Assembly (NCBI RefSeq): GCF_000735435.1
Contig: NZ_JMPP01000041.1
Location: forward strand, 116,200-180,199
Direction of reading: 5' to 3'
Length of the DNA stretch: 64,000 bases
Origin: Klebsiella planticola ATCC 33531
GTDB taxonomy: Bacteria > Pseudomonadota > Gammaproteobacteria > Enterobacterales > Enterobacteriaceae
Positions 47,005 through 56,298 of this stretch are shown here, in pieces (position 1 is the stretch's first letter; every line of letters starts with the position of its first letter). The translations under genes were made by a program, and so were the position numbers. The notes beneath the pieces were generated by a model. The model ran no database searches and was not told the DNA's origin. It was given only the letters and a program-made list of their open reading frames with translations.

Positions 47005-48021
47005 ATGATGAACAAGATTGCCGCTGGCTTACTTACGCTTTGCCTCGCCATTCCGGCGCTGGCCGACCGCCAGGTCACCGATGACGCCGGACATCGCGTC
47101 ACCCTACCGGACACGGTGACGCGGGTGGCTGAAGGATGGTTCGCCCACCACTCGCTGCTGATGACCCTCGGGGCCGGCGGCGATATCGTGGCGACGGTCA
47201 ACCGCCCGGACAGCCGCCCGTGGATGTTCCGCCTCGATCCGCGGCTGAATCACGCGCTGATCGGCCGCGGCCCGCACTTTACCAGCGAAGCGCTGCTGGC
47301 GCGCGGCGCTCAGGTGGTCTTTGTCGCCCAGGGAGACGGTGATGCCGATGCCTATCGCCAGGCCGGTCTGCCGGTGATGGAGATGCGTTTTAGCGACTAT
47401 CCGTCGCTGGCCCGCGCGGTGGAAACCACCGCAGAGGTTATCGCTACGCCGCAGGCGCGGGCCCGCGCCCAGGCGTATAACCAGTACCTGCAACAGGTCA
47501 TTGCGCGCGTCGGCCAGCGAAACGCCGCGCTCACCGACGCGGAACGCCCGCGGGTGCTGCATATCCAATCGCTGAAGCCGCTGAAGGTTGACGGCAGCCA
47601 TACGCTGATCGATACCTGGATCCAGCTGGCGGGAGGACGTAACGCGGCGCAGGGCATCAGCGGCAATATGCAGGAGATCTCTGCGGAGAAAGTGCTGGCC
47701 TGGCAGCCGGACGTCATTATCCTCGGTGCGGGGTGCGGTGACCTGCAGCACTCGGCTTATGGTGAACTGTTCTCAGCGCTGCGGGCGGTTAAACAAGGCC
47801 GGGTGCTACAAAACCCGGCGGGCGTTTTTCCGTGGGATCGCTACGGCAGCGAAAGCGCGCTGCAGATTCAATGGGCGGCAAAACAGCTTCAGCCGCAGCG
47901 CTTTGCCGATGTCGATATGATCGCCGTCACCCGCGACTTTTATCAGCGCTTTTTTGCTTATTCGCTGAGTGAACCGGAGGCCAGGCGGATTTTGCAGGCG
48001 CTCCCCCCGCAGGAAAAATAG
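47005..48021 (+). CDS. Periplasmic iron-siderophore-type binding protein
   Basis: 338 residues with a signal peptide (MNKIAAGLLTLCLAIPALA). The fold is the FecB/BtuF-like helical-backbone binding protein: RQVTDDAGHRVTLPDTVTRVAEGW, then LLARGAQVVFVAQGDGDADAYRQAGLPVMEM and KVLAWQPDVIILG. It is co-directional with the receptor gene and should accept its cargo in the periplasm. No permease or ATPase gene is adjacent, so it must share one encoded elsewhere. Confidence 0.88.
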   Translation: MMNKIAAGLLTLCLAIPALADRQVTDDAGHRVTLPDTVTRVAEGWFAHHSLLMTLGAGGDIVATVNRPDSRPWMFRLDPRLNHALIGRGPHFTSEALLARGAQVVFVAQGDGDADAYRQAGLPVMEMRFSDYPSLARAVETTAEVIATPQARARAQAYNQYLQQVIARVGQRNAALTDAERPRVLHIQSLKPLKVDGSHTLIDTWIQLAGGRNAAQGISGNMQEISAEKVLAWQPDVIILGAGCGDLQHSAYGELFSALRAVKQGRVLQNPAGVFPWDRYGSESALQIQWAAKQLQPQRFADVDMIAVTRDFYQRFFAYSLSEPEARRILQALPPQEK

Positions 48022-48038
48022 CGGCCGGAGCCAGTCAC

Positions 48039-48068
48039 AATGGCCCCGCTATACGCCGGGGCCATTTT
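48039..48068 (+). terminator. Terminator after the receptor/binding-protein pair
   Basis: An 8-bp stem TGGCCCCG/CGGGGCCA with an 8-nt loop, followed by TTTTAT, about 20 bp after the stop. Confidence 0.8.
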
Positions 48069-48351
48069 ATACGTTCTTACTTCATGATTGCCGTCCCCAG
48101 CGCCACGCTAAGCGTCCCCCTTAGCAGCTTCGCCAGCCCCTCCTTTCACCCACTCATGAAGAGCGTGCCTGGTTGTTTACTTCAAATCCGTCGGCGGCCT
48201 GGCGCAGAAAGCAGTGAGTTCCTCATGTCTATGACTTAAGCACGATATTTTTACCTGTAGAACCCCGACAGGGAGAGGAATTAAAAATTTAAAACCATTA
48301 ACAATCCAATAACATTAGCAGGCAAACATTTCATCTGAGGAAAATAATAAT
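48069..48351. other. Intergenic region before the MFS gene
   Basis: No intact gene. On the minus strand a short frame (48077-48145) reads KEGLAKLLRGTLSVALGTAI before MK and a stop. This is hydrophobic and could be the tail of a lost transporter gene, but it is too short to assign. The last 70 bp is AT-rich leader of the MFS gene. Confidence 0.35.
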
Positions 48352-49761
48352 ATGTCTACCACCCAGGTTCTGGGGGATGCGCCCTTTGCCCCCGCAGAAC
48401 AACCCCACGCCAGCTTAACCCGCCGCATCGATGCCCTGCCTGCCTCTGTCGGCCTGTGGTCGTTTATTACTTTGCTGGCGCTGGGCGGCTTCTTTGAGCT
48501 CTACGATCTTTTTCAAACCGGTTATATCAGTACCGGACTGCTGGCAGAACATATTTTCCATACCGACCAACAGGGCATTTTTGGCATCTCCGATCAAGCC
48601 TCATTTGCCTCGGCCACCTTCTTCGGATTGTTTATCGGCGCCAGTCTGCTGGCGCCGCTGGCGGACAAGCTGGGCCGCCGATTGACCTTTATGTTTGCGC
48701 TGGCCTGGTATGGCGCATTTTCACTGCTGATGGCTTTCCAGAACAGCGCCGAAGGGGTCATCTTGTGCCGCTTTCTGGTCGGTATTGGGCTGGGAATTGA
48801 ACTGGTGACCATCGACACCTATCTGAGCGAATGGGTCCCGACCCATCTGCGCAACAAAGCGTTCGCCTTTGCCTTTTTTATCCAGTTTCTCTCGGTTCCC
48901 GCCGTGGCGCTGATGTCATGGATGCTGGTCCCGACGACGCTGTTCGGCCTGACCGGCTGGCGCTGGGTGATTATCTTTGGCGCGCTGTGTTCGCTGATCA
49001 TTTGGGTGATTCGCAAAAAACTGCCGGAATCGGCCCGCTGGCTGGAGGTGAAAGGTCGCCATGCGGATGCGCACGCGGTGATGTGTGAGATGGAGCGGCG
49101 CTGTGGCGTCACGCCTTCGCCGCAGCATGTCCCGGACACCCGGGAAGCGCAGCGTAAAAGCGGCAGCTTTAAAGAGATCTGGGCGCCGGAATACCGCAGA
49201 CGGACCATCATGCTGATGGTGATGAACTTCTTCCAGGCGATCGGTTTTTTCGGCTTCGGCAACTGGCTGCCGGCGCTGCTCTCCGGCCAGGGCGCAAGCA
49301 TTACCCACAGTCTGCTGTACGCCTTTTTTATCACTCTCGCCTACCCGCTGGGCTGCTTGTTCTGCACCCGCTTTGTCCACCGGTTTGAGAATAAGTGGCA
49401 GATCGTGCTCTCCGCGCTGATGACGGTGGTGTTCGGCACCCTGTTTGCGCTGCAGAATAACCCGGTGATGCTGGTTGTCTGCGGGTTTATGATTACCTGG
49501 TCCAACGCCTGGTTGACCATCAGCTATCACGCCTACCAGGCGGAAATCTTCCCGACCCGGATTCGCGCCAGAGCCGTGGGCTTTTGCTACTCCTTCAGCC
49601 GCCTGTCAACGGCGCTCACCAGCATTCTGATCGGTCTGATTTTACAATACGCCGGCACCCCGGGGGTAATTAGCTTTATCGTGGCCAGCATGCTGATGGT
49701 GATGCTCTCGGTGGGTATTTACGGCCCGAAAACCCGCGGTATCGAGCTGGAAAATATCTGA
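48352..49761 (+). CDS. MFS metabolite transporter (sugar-porter-like)
   Basis: 469 residues with about 12 membrane segments. The loop-2/3 motif is APLADKLGRRLTFMFAL, and EWVPTHLRNKAFAF follows helix 4. The central loop carries KKLPESARWLEVKGRHADAHAVM, and IFPTRIRARAVGFCYSFSRL near helix 10-11 is typical of the sugar-porter/aromatic-acid branch. The substrate is unknown. A LysR gene on the other strand is convergent with it, about 140 bp downstream. Confidence 0.88.
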   Translation: MSTTQVLGDAPFAPAEQPHASLTRRIDALPASVGLWSFITLLALGGFFELYDLFQTGYISTGLLAEHIFHTDQQGIFGISDQASFASATFFGLFIGASLLAPLADKLGRRLTFMFALAWYGAFSLLMAFQNSAEGVILCRFLVGIGLGIELVTIDTYLSEWVPTHLRNKAFAFAFFIQFLSVPAVALMSWMLVPTTLFGLTGWRWVIIFGALCSLIIWVIRKKLPESARWLEVKGRHADAHAVMCEMERRCGVTPSPQHVPDTREAQRKSGSFKEIWAPEYRRRTIMLMVMNFFQAIGFFGFGNWLPALLSGQGASITHSLLYAFFITLAYPLGCLFCTRFVHRFENKWQIVLSALMTVVFGTLFALQNNPVMLVVCGFMITWSNAWLTISYHAYQAEIFPTRIRARAVGFCYSFSRLSTALTSILIGLILQYAGTPGVISFIVASMLMVMLSVGIYGPKTRGIELENI

Positions 49762-49901
49762 CTGTCCTCTGCGCCGCCGGGTTATTTCGGCGGCGCCGTC
49801 CGACATGGCGGTCAATCGTCATCGCTCAGCGCAGTAAGGCGTTTTCTGCAAAAAGAATACGCTATTGAGACCCAGTAACGCCCTCCCATCCCCCGGCCCG
49901 G

Positions 49902-50783
49902 TTAATTAAAAATCACCTGCGCATCGGCAAAACATTTTTCCGCCAGCGACGAGACCGGCTGCTGGTTGCGCATGATCAGCGCCAGCATTGACTCCACTTC
50001 GGTTTCGGCGATGGGGATAATCTCCAGATTGTCGCTTAACGCCTCCAGACCATTGTTAAGCGGCATAATGGCGCAGCAAATTCCTGCCTGCACTGCCTGG
50101 ATAATCTGGAAGGTCGAATCGCTCTCAAAAACATATTTCGGCGTTAACCCTTTGCTCTTAAAACTCATCTCAATGGATTCACGGTAATGCATTCCTTTGG
50201 TGAGAAAACCAAGCGGTAATGCGGCCAGCGTTTCCCAGCCCGGTGTACCTTCGGCAAACTGAAAATGGCGTTTATCATGCAGCAACCCCATTCGCGTTGC
50301 CGGCAGCCGCTTAACGTTGAAAAGCTGGCTATCGACGTGGTGAAGATAGCAGATGCCCAGATCGAGCTGATTACGGCTGACGCCATCGATAATCTGCTCC
50401 GAGGTGAGAGAAAGCAGGCTGAACTGCAGCTCCGGGTACTTCCCGGCCAGCGGTTTAATCAGCTGCATCGGGTTAAGGCTTGCCAGCGGCACCATCCCTA
50501 CCCGCAGTTGCCCCACCATCTGGCCGCGACAAATCGCCGCTTCCGCCTCCAGCCCGTCATGAGCCGCCAGCAGCGCCCGAGCCCAGGCCAGAATGCGTTC
50601 GCCTTCGGCGGTAAACCCCTCAAACCGCTGCCCGCGCTGAATCAGAACAAGATTGAGCTCCTCTTCCAGATTGCGGATGCGCATCGAAAGCGTCGGCTGA
50701 GTGATATGGCACAGCGCCGCGGCCTGGCCAAAATGACGCGTTTGATCGAGTGCGATCAGGTATTTGAGCTGTTTAATATCCAT
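49902..50783 (-). CDS. LysR-family transcriptional regulator
   Basis: 293 residues. The N-terminal winged helix-turn-helix is about 1-60 (MDIKQLKYLIALDQTRHFGQAAALCHITQPTLSMRIRNLEEEL). The effector domain is about 90-293, with FSLLSLTSEQIIDGVSRNQLDLGICYL. It is divergent from the AraC gene and lies near a YdeP-like molybdopterin oxidoreductase. LysR proteins of similar sequence are found beside formate-dehydrogenase-like genes, but the target here is inferred only. Confidence 0.9.
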   Translation of the reverse strand: MDIKQLKYLIALDQTRHFGQAAALCHITQPTLSMRIRNLEEELNLVLIQRGQRFEGFTAEGERILAWARALLAAHDGLEAEAAICRGQMVGQLRVGMVPLASLNPMQLIKPLAGKYPELQFSLLSLTSEQIIDGVSRNQLDLGICYLHHVDSQLFNVKRLPATRMGLLHDKRHFQFAEGTPGWETLAALPLGFLTKGMHYRESIEMSFKSKGLTPKYVFESDSTFQIIQAVQAGICCAIMPLNNGLEALSDNLEIIPIAETEVESMLALIMRNQQPVSSLAEKCFADAQVIFN

Positions 50784-50969
50784 GGTTAATCCAGTGTGTT
50801 GCCATTCGCTATAGGCGAACGCCGGCGCGATGCAGACACCCCTCGCCCGGTCAAAAAATATGTTAGTTAAATGTTACGTTCAGCATCGGACAAATACAAG
50901 CCGGTGCGGCGCTTGCGGAAATGACGATCGCCGGACTACACTCGCACAGAACCCCTTCGGGAGGAGCAC

Positions 50970-51770
50970 ATGGCGCCCCGCATCCATCACGTCCAGCAGC
51001 ATCACTTGCCTCTCCCCGGCCTCGAGGCCATGTCGTTGCTGACCGAACAGCACTTCTCACGCCATGCCCACGAGCAGTTTGGCCTCGGTATTTTTACGCG
51101 CGGCGCCCAGCGCTCGTGGAGCCATCTTGGCCAGGTTGACGCCTCGGCCGGGCAGATCATTATGGTCAACCCGGGAGAAATGCACGATGGCGTACCGCTG
51201 AACGGTCCCCGCAGCTGGCAGATGCTCTACCTCGATCCGCAGCTCGTCGCCGATGAATTTCAGGGCGAGGTCAAAAGTGAGGATATTCTGCTGCGCCCGG
51301 TGGTCGATGACCCGCCGCTGCGCCTGCTTATGCAGCGACTGTTCGCTGAAATCACCGCCCGCACGGGCGATGAGACGGCGCTTGAAGAGGTGCTGCTGCT
51401 CTGTCTGTTGCGGGCAACCGGCTGCCATCGTCTCGTGCGGACGGCGCCAGTACGTTATTCCCCAACCATCGCGCTGGCTAAAGAGTATCTTGACGATGCG
51501 CCGGAGGAAAAAACCTCCCTCGACATGCTCGCGGCGCTGTGCGGCATGAGTCGTTTTCAGCTGATCCGCGGCTTTGCCCGCGAAACCGGCATTACTCCGC
51601 ATGCCTATCTGGTACAGTCCCGGGTACGGCTGGCGCGTCGGCTGTTAAGCGCCGGGCATGCCCCCGCCGACGCCGCGCAGATGGCTGGCTTCGCCGATCA
51701 AAGCCATCTGACGCGCGCCTTTCAAAAACAGTTCGGCACCACCCCGGGCAGCTATCACTCCGTCCGCTAA
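50970..51770 (+). CDS. AraC-family transcriptional regulator
   Basis: 266 residues. The N-terminal cupin sensing domain includes HFSRHAHEQFGLGIFTRGAQRSW and MVNPGEMHDG. The C-terminal tandem helix-turn-helix (about 165-264) has LDMLAALCGMSRFQLIRGFARETGITPHAYLVQSR and AAQMAGFADQSHLTRAFQKQFGTTPGSY. GGGAGGAG precedes the ATG. The LysE-type exporter gene follows by 82 bp and is the probable target, a common pairing. Confidence 0.92.
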   Translation: MAPRIHHVQQHHLPLPGLEAMSLLTEQHFSRHAHEQFGLGIFTRGAQRSWSHLGQVDASAGQIIMVNPGEMHDGVPLNGPRSWQMLYLDPQLVADEFQGEVKSEDILLRPVVDDPPLRLLMQRLFAEITARTGDETALEEVLLLCLLRATGCHRLVRTAPVRYSPTIALAKEYLDDAPEEKTSLDMLAALCGMSRFQLIRGFARETGITPHAYLVQSRVRLARRLLSAGHAPADAAQMAGFADQSHLTRAFQKQFGTTPGSYHSVR

Positions 51771-51852
51771 CCCCCCTGCAATTTTATTCAAGACGCGCCC
51801 GCGGTGTGGCGAAATACTCAGTGCGACCGATTTCTCTCACAGGAACACCGCC

Positions 51853-52473
51853 ATGTCGTTCATCAGCCCTGAATTTCTACTGACCTCTTTGCTGGTTGTG
51901 CTCGCCCCCGGCACCGGGACGCTCTACACCATCGCCACCGGCCTCAGTGCCGGAAGAAGCAGGAGCTTCGCGGCCGCTTTCGGCTGTACCCTTGGTATCA
52001 TTCCGCATCTGCTTGCTGCCGTCACCGGCCTGGCGGCGCTGCTCCACCGCACCCCGGAACTCTTCGGCGCGATCAAATATCTCGGTGTGGCCTGGCTGCT
52101 GTACATGGCATGGACCACGTTCGCTCAACGGGGCGCGCTAACGCCAGAGCGCCGCGATGAGGCCGGTTCACCGCTGAAAATCATCACCCATGCCGTGCTG
52201 ATTAACCTTCTCAACCCGAAACTGCCGCTCTTTTTTTTCGCCTTTCTGCCGCAGTTTATCCGCAGCGATGTCGCCTCCCCGGCGCAAGCGATGCTGACGC
52301 TGAGCGGGATTTTTATGCTGATGACGCTTCTGGTCTTTATGTTGTACGGCGCCTGCGCGGCCGCGATGCGCGGCTATGTGCTGACCCGTCCCAGGGTGTT
52401 GCAGGGGCTGCGGGTCGCTTTTGCCGCCGGTTTCGTCGGTCTTGGCATCAAGCTGGTACTGACGCCAGAATAG
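51853..52473 (+). CDS. LysE-family amino acid exporter
   Basis: 206 residues with about six membrane segments. The family start is PEFLLTSLLVVLAPGTGTLYTIATGLSAGRSRSFAAAFGCTLGIIPHLLAAV. The NLLNPKLPLFFFAFLPQFI segment at about 115-133 is the second RhtB/LysE hallmark. It likely exports an amino acid or analogue across the inner membrane. The substrate is unknown. It is controlled, presumably, by the adjacent AraC protein. Confidence 0.9.
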   Translation: MSFISPEFLLTSLLVVLAPGTGTLYTIATGLSAGRSRSFAAAFGCTLGIIPHLLAAVTGLAALLHRTPELFGAIKYLGVAWLLYMAWTTFAQRGALTPERRDEAGSPLKIITHAVLINLLNPKLPLFFFAFLPQFIRSDVASPAQAMLTLSGIFMLMTLLVFMLYGACAAAMRGYVLTRPRVLQGLRVAFAAGFVGLGIKLVLTPE

Positions 52474-52482
52474 CGAAAGTTC

Positions 52483-52506
52483 GCTGCCGGCGCTGAGGCC
52501 GGCAGC
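52483..52506. terminator. Stem-loop between convergent LysE and YdeP-like genes
   Basis: A perfect 9-bp stem GCTGCCGGC/GCCGGCAGC with a 6-nt loop, 10 bp after the exporter stop and 14 bp before the YdeP-like stop. There is no T-run on either side, so termination is uncertain. Confidence 0.4.
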
Positions 52507-52519
52507 GGGCGCGGGCAGA

Positions 52520-54820
52520 TTAGCGCAGGCCGGAGACCGGCAGAATCTCTTTCGAGCGCAGGGTCAGGCGAATCGGCACGGATTTATAAGAAGGCGTGCC
52601 GCTCTCTTCGTCAATATAGTCCAGCGGAACCAGGACATTGGCTTCCGGATAATAGGCGCCAACGGTGCCTGGCGCGATGTTGTAGGCCACCAGCGTAATA
52701 TCCTGCAAACGCAGGTTGCTGTCCGGCAGCGCGGTGGTGATATCCACCCGATCACCGTGCTCGAATCCCTGACTGGCCATATCCTGCTCGTTCATAAACA
52801 GCACATCGCGACGGCCAAAAATACCGCGGTAGCGGTCATCCATGGCATAGATGGTGGTGTTGTATTGATCGTGGCTGCGCAGGGTGACCAGCCGCAGCAC
52901 CTCCTCGCCCGCAACATGAACGTTCTCATGTACGCCGTGGAACACCGAGAACATGGCTTTACCGGTTGGCGTTGGCCAGATGCGCTCCGTCGGCGGCAAC
53001 GGCATGCGAAAACCGCCCGGGTGACGAATACGCGCGTTGTAGTTATCAAAACCGGGAACGGTGCGTTCGATCAGATCGCGGATACGGTCGTAATCCGCCA
53101 CCAGTGAGAGCCAGTCGACTTTAGTGTTGGCCAGGGTCGCCATCGCCATTCCGGCGACAATCGCCGGTTCTGAACGCAGCAGCGGCGAGGCCGGCTTCAG
53201 TTTCCCTGACGAGGCGTGCACCATCGACATGGAATCTTCCACGGTGATCGACTGCCGCCCGCTCTCCTGCAGATCCAGTTCGGTGCGGCCCAGACACGGC
53301 AGAATAAACGTCTCTTTCGCCACCAGCAGATGCGAGCGGTTGAGTTTCGTCCCGACGTGCACGCTGAGATCCAGCCCGCGCATCGCCGGGAACGCGCGCT
53401 CATGGTCGGGCATCGCGACCGCAAAGTTACCACCAAGACACAGCAGAGCCTTCGATTTGCCCTCGATCATCGCCTGCAGCGCTTTTACCGCATCATGGCC
53501 ATGTTTCTGCGGCGGCGCGAAACCAAACACCTCCTGCAGCTTCGCCAGGAAGGCAGCGCCCGGCTTCTCGGTAATCCCGACGGTGCGGTTGCCCTGGACG
53601 TTGGAGTGACCGCGCAGCGGACAGATCCCGGCGCCGGGTTTGCCGATATTCCCGCGCATCAGCAGCAGGTCGGCGATCAGCCGCACATTTGACGTCCCCT
53701 TATTATGCTGGGTGATCCCCATACCATAGGTCACGATCGTGGCATTCGATTTGGCGTAAGCCTCGGCAACTCGCTGCAGGTCAGCGCGGGTAAGACCAGA
53801 TTCGCGTTCGATATCTTGCCAGGAGGTCTTCTGCAAATCGTCGGCAAACGCCGGGAAGTTCTGCGTATGCTCGGTAATAAATGGGCGATCGAGAACGTCA
53901 CCCTGCTCTTCTTCCATCTGAAGCAGCGCTTTGGCAATGCCTTTCAGCGCCGCCGCATCGCCGCCGGCCTTCACCTGAAAATAGGTGGAGGCGATATTCG
54001 TCGAGCGCAAGGTCGCCATCTCGATAACATTCTGCGGGTCGGCAAAACGCTCCAGCGCCCGCTCTTTCAAAGGGTTAAACACGATAATCGGTACGCCACG
54101 ACGAGCCAGTTCGTGCAGCGTCCCCATCATACGCGGGTGGTTGGTTCCCGGATTATGGCCGATGGAAATCACCAGCTCGGTTTTGTCAAAATCATCCAGC
54201 GACACCGTTCCCTTCCCGATGCCGATCGACTGCGGCAGCCCGACGCTGGTCGATTCATGGCACATATTGGAACAGTCCGGGAAATTGTTGGTGCCCAGTT
54301 CACGGGCAAACAGCTGGAACAGCCACGCCGCTTCGTTGGAGGCGCGCCCGGAAGTATAGAACTCGACCTCGTCCGGCTGCATGCCGCTGACCACTTCGCC
54401 GATACGCGCAAAAGCGCTTTCCCAGCTGGTCGGGCGCAGCGTGTCGCTGGCGCGATCGTAGACCAGCGGATGGGTTAACCGACCGTAGCCTTCGAGCTCA
54501 AAGTCGCTTTTGGCCAGCAGCGAGGTGACCGTGTTCGCCGCCAGAAATTTCGGCGTAACGCGTTTGCTGGTTGCTTCCCAGGTCACCGCTTTGGCGCCAT
54601 TTTCGCAAAACTGGAAGGTGGATTTGTGCTCTTTATCCGGCCAGGCGCAGCCGGGGCAATCAAAGCCGTCAGGCTGATTGGTGCGCAGCAGAGTGACGGG
54701 CGCTTCCAGGGCATCCATTTGTGTCCGCACGGCGATGGCCGTTGCTTTCAATGCGCCCCAGCCGCCGGCAGGGCCATCATAAGGATGCACGCCAGGTACT
54801 GAGCGTCTTTTCATATTCAT
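52520..54820 (-). CDS. FdhF/YdeP-family molybdopterin oxidoreductase
   Basis: 766 residues from the ATG at 54820, with GGAG 5 bp upstream. It is closely collinear with E. coli YdeP: PYDGPAGGWGALKATAIAVRTQM, FDCPGCAWPD (possible cluster-binding Cys), EFYTSGRASNEAAWLFQLFARELGTNNFPDCSNMCHESTSVGL, ICPLRGHSNVQGNRTVGITEKPGA. The C-terminal MopB domain begins about residue 650. The Cys of SNMCHE occupies the position of the metal-ligand residue of formate dehydrogenase. Its reaction is not established, though YdeP is linked to acid resistance. Confidence 0.9.
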   Translation of the reverse strand: MNMKRRSVPGVHPYDGPAGGWGALKATAIAVRTQMDALEAPVTLLRTNQPDGFDCPGCAWPDKEHKSTFQFCENGAKAVTWEATSKRVTPKFLAANTVTSLLAKSDFELEGYGRLTHPLVYDRASDTLRPTSWESAFARIGEVVSGMQPDEVEFYTSGRASNEAAWLFQLFARELGTNNFPDCSNMCHESTSVGLPQSIGIGKGTVSLDDFDKTELVISIGHNPGTNHPRMMGTLHELARRGVPIIVFNPLKERALERFADPQNVIEMATLRSTNIASTYFQVKAGGDAAALKGIAKALLQMEEEQGDVLDRPFITEHTQNFPAFADDLQKTSWQDIERESGLTRADLQRVAEAYAKSNATIVTYGMGITQHNKGTSNVRLIADLLLMRGNIGKPGAGICPLRGHSNVQGNRTVGITEKPGAAFLAKLQEVFGFAPPQKHGHDAVKALQAMIEGKSKALLCLGGNFAVAMPDHERAFPAMRGLDLSVHVGTKLNRSHLLVAKETFILPCLGRTELDLQESGRQSITVEDSMSMVHASSGKLKPASPLLRSEPAIVAGMAMATLANTKVDWLSLVADYDRIRDLIERTVPGFDNYNARIRHPGGFRMPLPPTERIWPTPTGKAMFSVFHGVHENVHVAGEEVLRLVTLRSHDQYNTTIYAMDDRYRGIFGRRDVLFMNEQDMASQGFEHGDRVDITTALPDSNLRLQDITLVAYNIAPGTVGAYYPEANVLVPLDYIDEESGTPSYKSVPIRLTLRSKEILPVSGLR

Positions 54821-54902
54821 ATCTACTCCAGAATGCGCCGTCGATAAGCGAGAACGACATGCCAAATCACCTTATCCGGGCGATCCGCAACGTGAAAAAG
54901 TT

Positions 54903-54936
54903 CGTCCGCCGGAGAAAGCCGCGGCGGACGTTTTTT
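54903..54936. terminator. Bidirectional terminator upstream of the YdeP-like gene
   Basis: A CGTCCGCC/GGCGGACG 8-bp stem with a 12-nt loop has TTTTTT on the plus side and AACTTTTT on the minus side. On the minus strand it ends the bestrophin transcript (stop at 55035). No plus-strand gene precedes it for about 2.4 kb. Confidence 0.7.
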
Positions 54937-55034
54937 GTTAACGAAAGCATAACAATCAGGATCGGAACTGTATAATCAATGTTATCTATCACGCGTTAGA
55001 TTTAACTTATTTAACAGTTACGCAGAGAGAATCA

Positions 55035-55952
55035 TCAGGTCAGATTGTAGTAGCGGTCAGGCTGCAGCGTTTCCGGCAGCGGGTGCTGTCCGGTCATATC
55101 CAGCAGGTTGCGTTCGATGGTGTTGCACATGGCGTTGAGGGGCAAATCGTTCGCCGCGGTACCAAACGGATCTTCCAGCTCTTCCGCCAAAGAATCCCAC
55201 GAGAGAAAGGTGTACGAGATAAAGACCGACACAAACGGCGTCATGTAGTGCAGATCGCCGACCAGCGCAAAAGGCAGCAAGGTGCAGAACAGATAGACCG
55301 TGCGCTGCAGAATCAAGGTGTATGCAAACGGTACCGGCGTGCTGGCCAGGCGTTCACATCCGCCCAACACGTGGGCCAGCTCGTCGAGCTTATTGTCCAT
55401 CAGCCCATAGGTGATATCGCTCACCTTCCCCGCTTCGCGCAGCTGGCCCAGCTCATGGCCGACCAACAGCAGGATACGGTTGGTCGGCATCGAGCTGCCG
55501 AGGATCTCCGCGACGGTATCGGGGGGCAGCAGCCGGTTAAGGTCATCCCCGGGATGGGTTTTACGTAACTGATGTTTCAGGCTCCAGCTAAAAGCAATCA
55601 GGTAGCTGGCGATTTTTTGATGCGTTTGGTGCTCCGTCGGAAGAATATTTTTCAGCTGACGCATCAAGGTGCGCTCGGCAATCAGTACCGTCCCCCAGAG
55701 ATTACGGGCTTCGACAAAGCGGTTGTAGCTGGCGCTGTTGCGAAAACCGAGGAAAATCGCGATGGCTATCCCCAGTAAACTAAAGGGCGCCACGGTGAGA
55801 TGGATACCCAGCTGCTCATACCATTGATAGCTGATGATGGCGACAATCGACATCAGGACGTTAAGCAGCAGGCGAAAAATGATTTTTGACAGCACGGAGC
55901 CGTGCCAGTCAAACAGACGAAGGAACCAGTGTTGTTCTGGCCGGATGATCAT
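55035..55952 (-). CDS. yneE: Bestrophin-family membrane channel (YneE)
   Basis: 305 residues. Bestrophin architecture: IIRPEQHWFLRLFDWHGSVLSKIIFRLLLNVLMS at the N-terminus, then FLGFRNSASYNRFVEARNLWGTVLIAERTLMRQ. A C-terminal helical region includes VFISYTFLSWDSLAEELEDPFGTAANDLPLNAMC, the acidic cluster near the pore. The Klebsiella pneumoniae homologue (KpBest) is a structurally known pentameric cation channel, and this is likely the same or a close protein. Located in the inner membrane. Confidence 0.93.
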   Translation of the reverse strand: MIIRPEQHWFLRLFDWHGSVLSKIIFRLLLNVLMSIVAIISYQWYEQLGIHLTVAPFSLLGIAIAIFLGFRNSASYNRFVEARNLWGTVLIAERTLMRQLKNILPTEHQTHQKIASYLIAFSWSLKHQLRKTHPGDDLNRLLPPDTVAEILGSSMPTNRILLLVGHELGQLREAGKVSDITYGLMDNKLDELAHVLGGCERLASTPVPFAYTLILQRTVYLFCTLLPFALVGDLHYMTPFVSVFISYTFLSWDSLAEELEDPFGTAANDLPLNAMCNTIERNLLDMTGQHPLPETLQPDRYYNLT

Positions 55953-55983
55953 GGTATTACTTCCTGAACGCCCATTCTGGTTA

Positions 55984-56097
55984 TATACCCGTCATATTTC
56001 AAACTGCTTGTGCGGTGGCTGCATTCGATCATCCCAGTCACTTACCTGGGCTGCTCTCACTTGCCGCTTTCCTGCAACTCGAACTATTCAGGATATA
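55984..56097. repeat. ERIC (intergenic repeat unit) element
   Basis: About 115 bp with ERIC hallmarks: TATACCCGTCATATTTCAAA at one end, CCCAGTCACTTACCTGGGCT in the centre and TTGCCGCTTTCCTGCAACTC near the other end. It is an imperfect palindrome between the bestrophin and DyP genes. The rest of 55953-56298 shows nothing else. Confidence 0.85.
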
Positions 56098-56298
56098 GAG
56101 AATATCTATTAACCGAGTGGATTATTTTATTGGACATACGCGCGACAATGCGGTTGCTATTGACCATTAATTAGCGATGAAATAATGGCCGCGGAATTAT
56201 GTTCCCTTTTTATTTATCAGGCAATATGCCAGCCGGGCGCGGCGATGAAATAATGTGCGGGGAAATTGCTTTCCCCGAATTTCAGCAGGGTTATTCTG

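Noticed and set aside
48077..48145. Short hydrophobic minus-strand frame ending in ALGTAIMK
   Set aside because: Only 22 codons after a stop, no start; possible gene remnant but not assignable.
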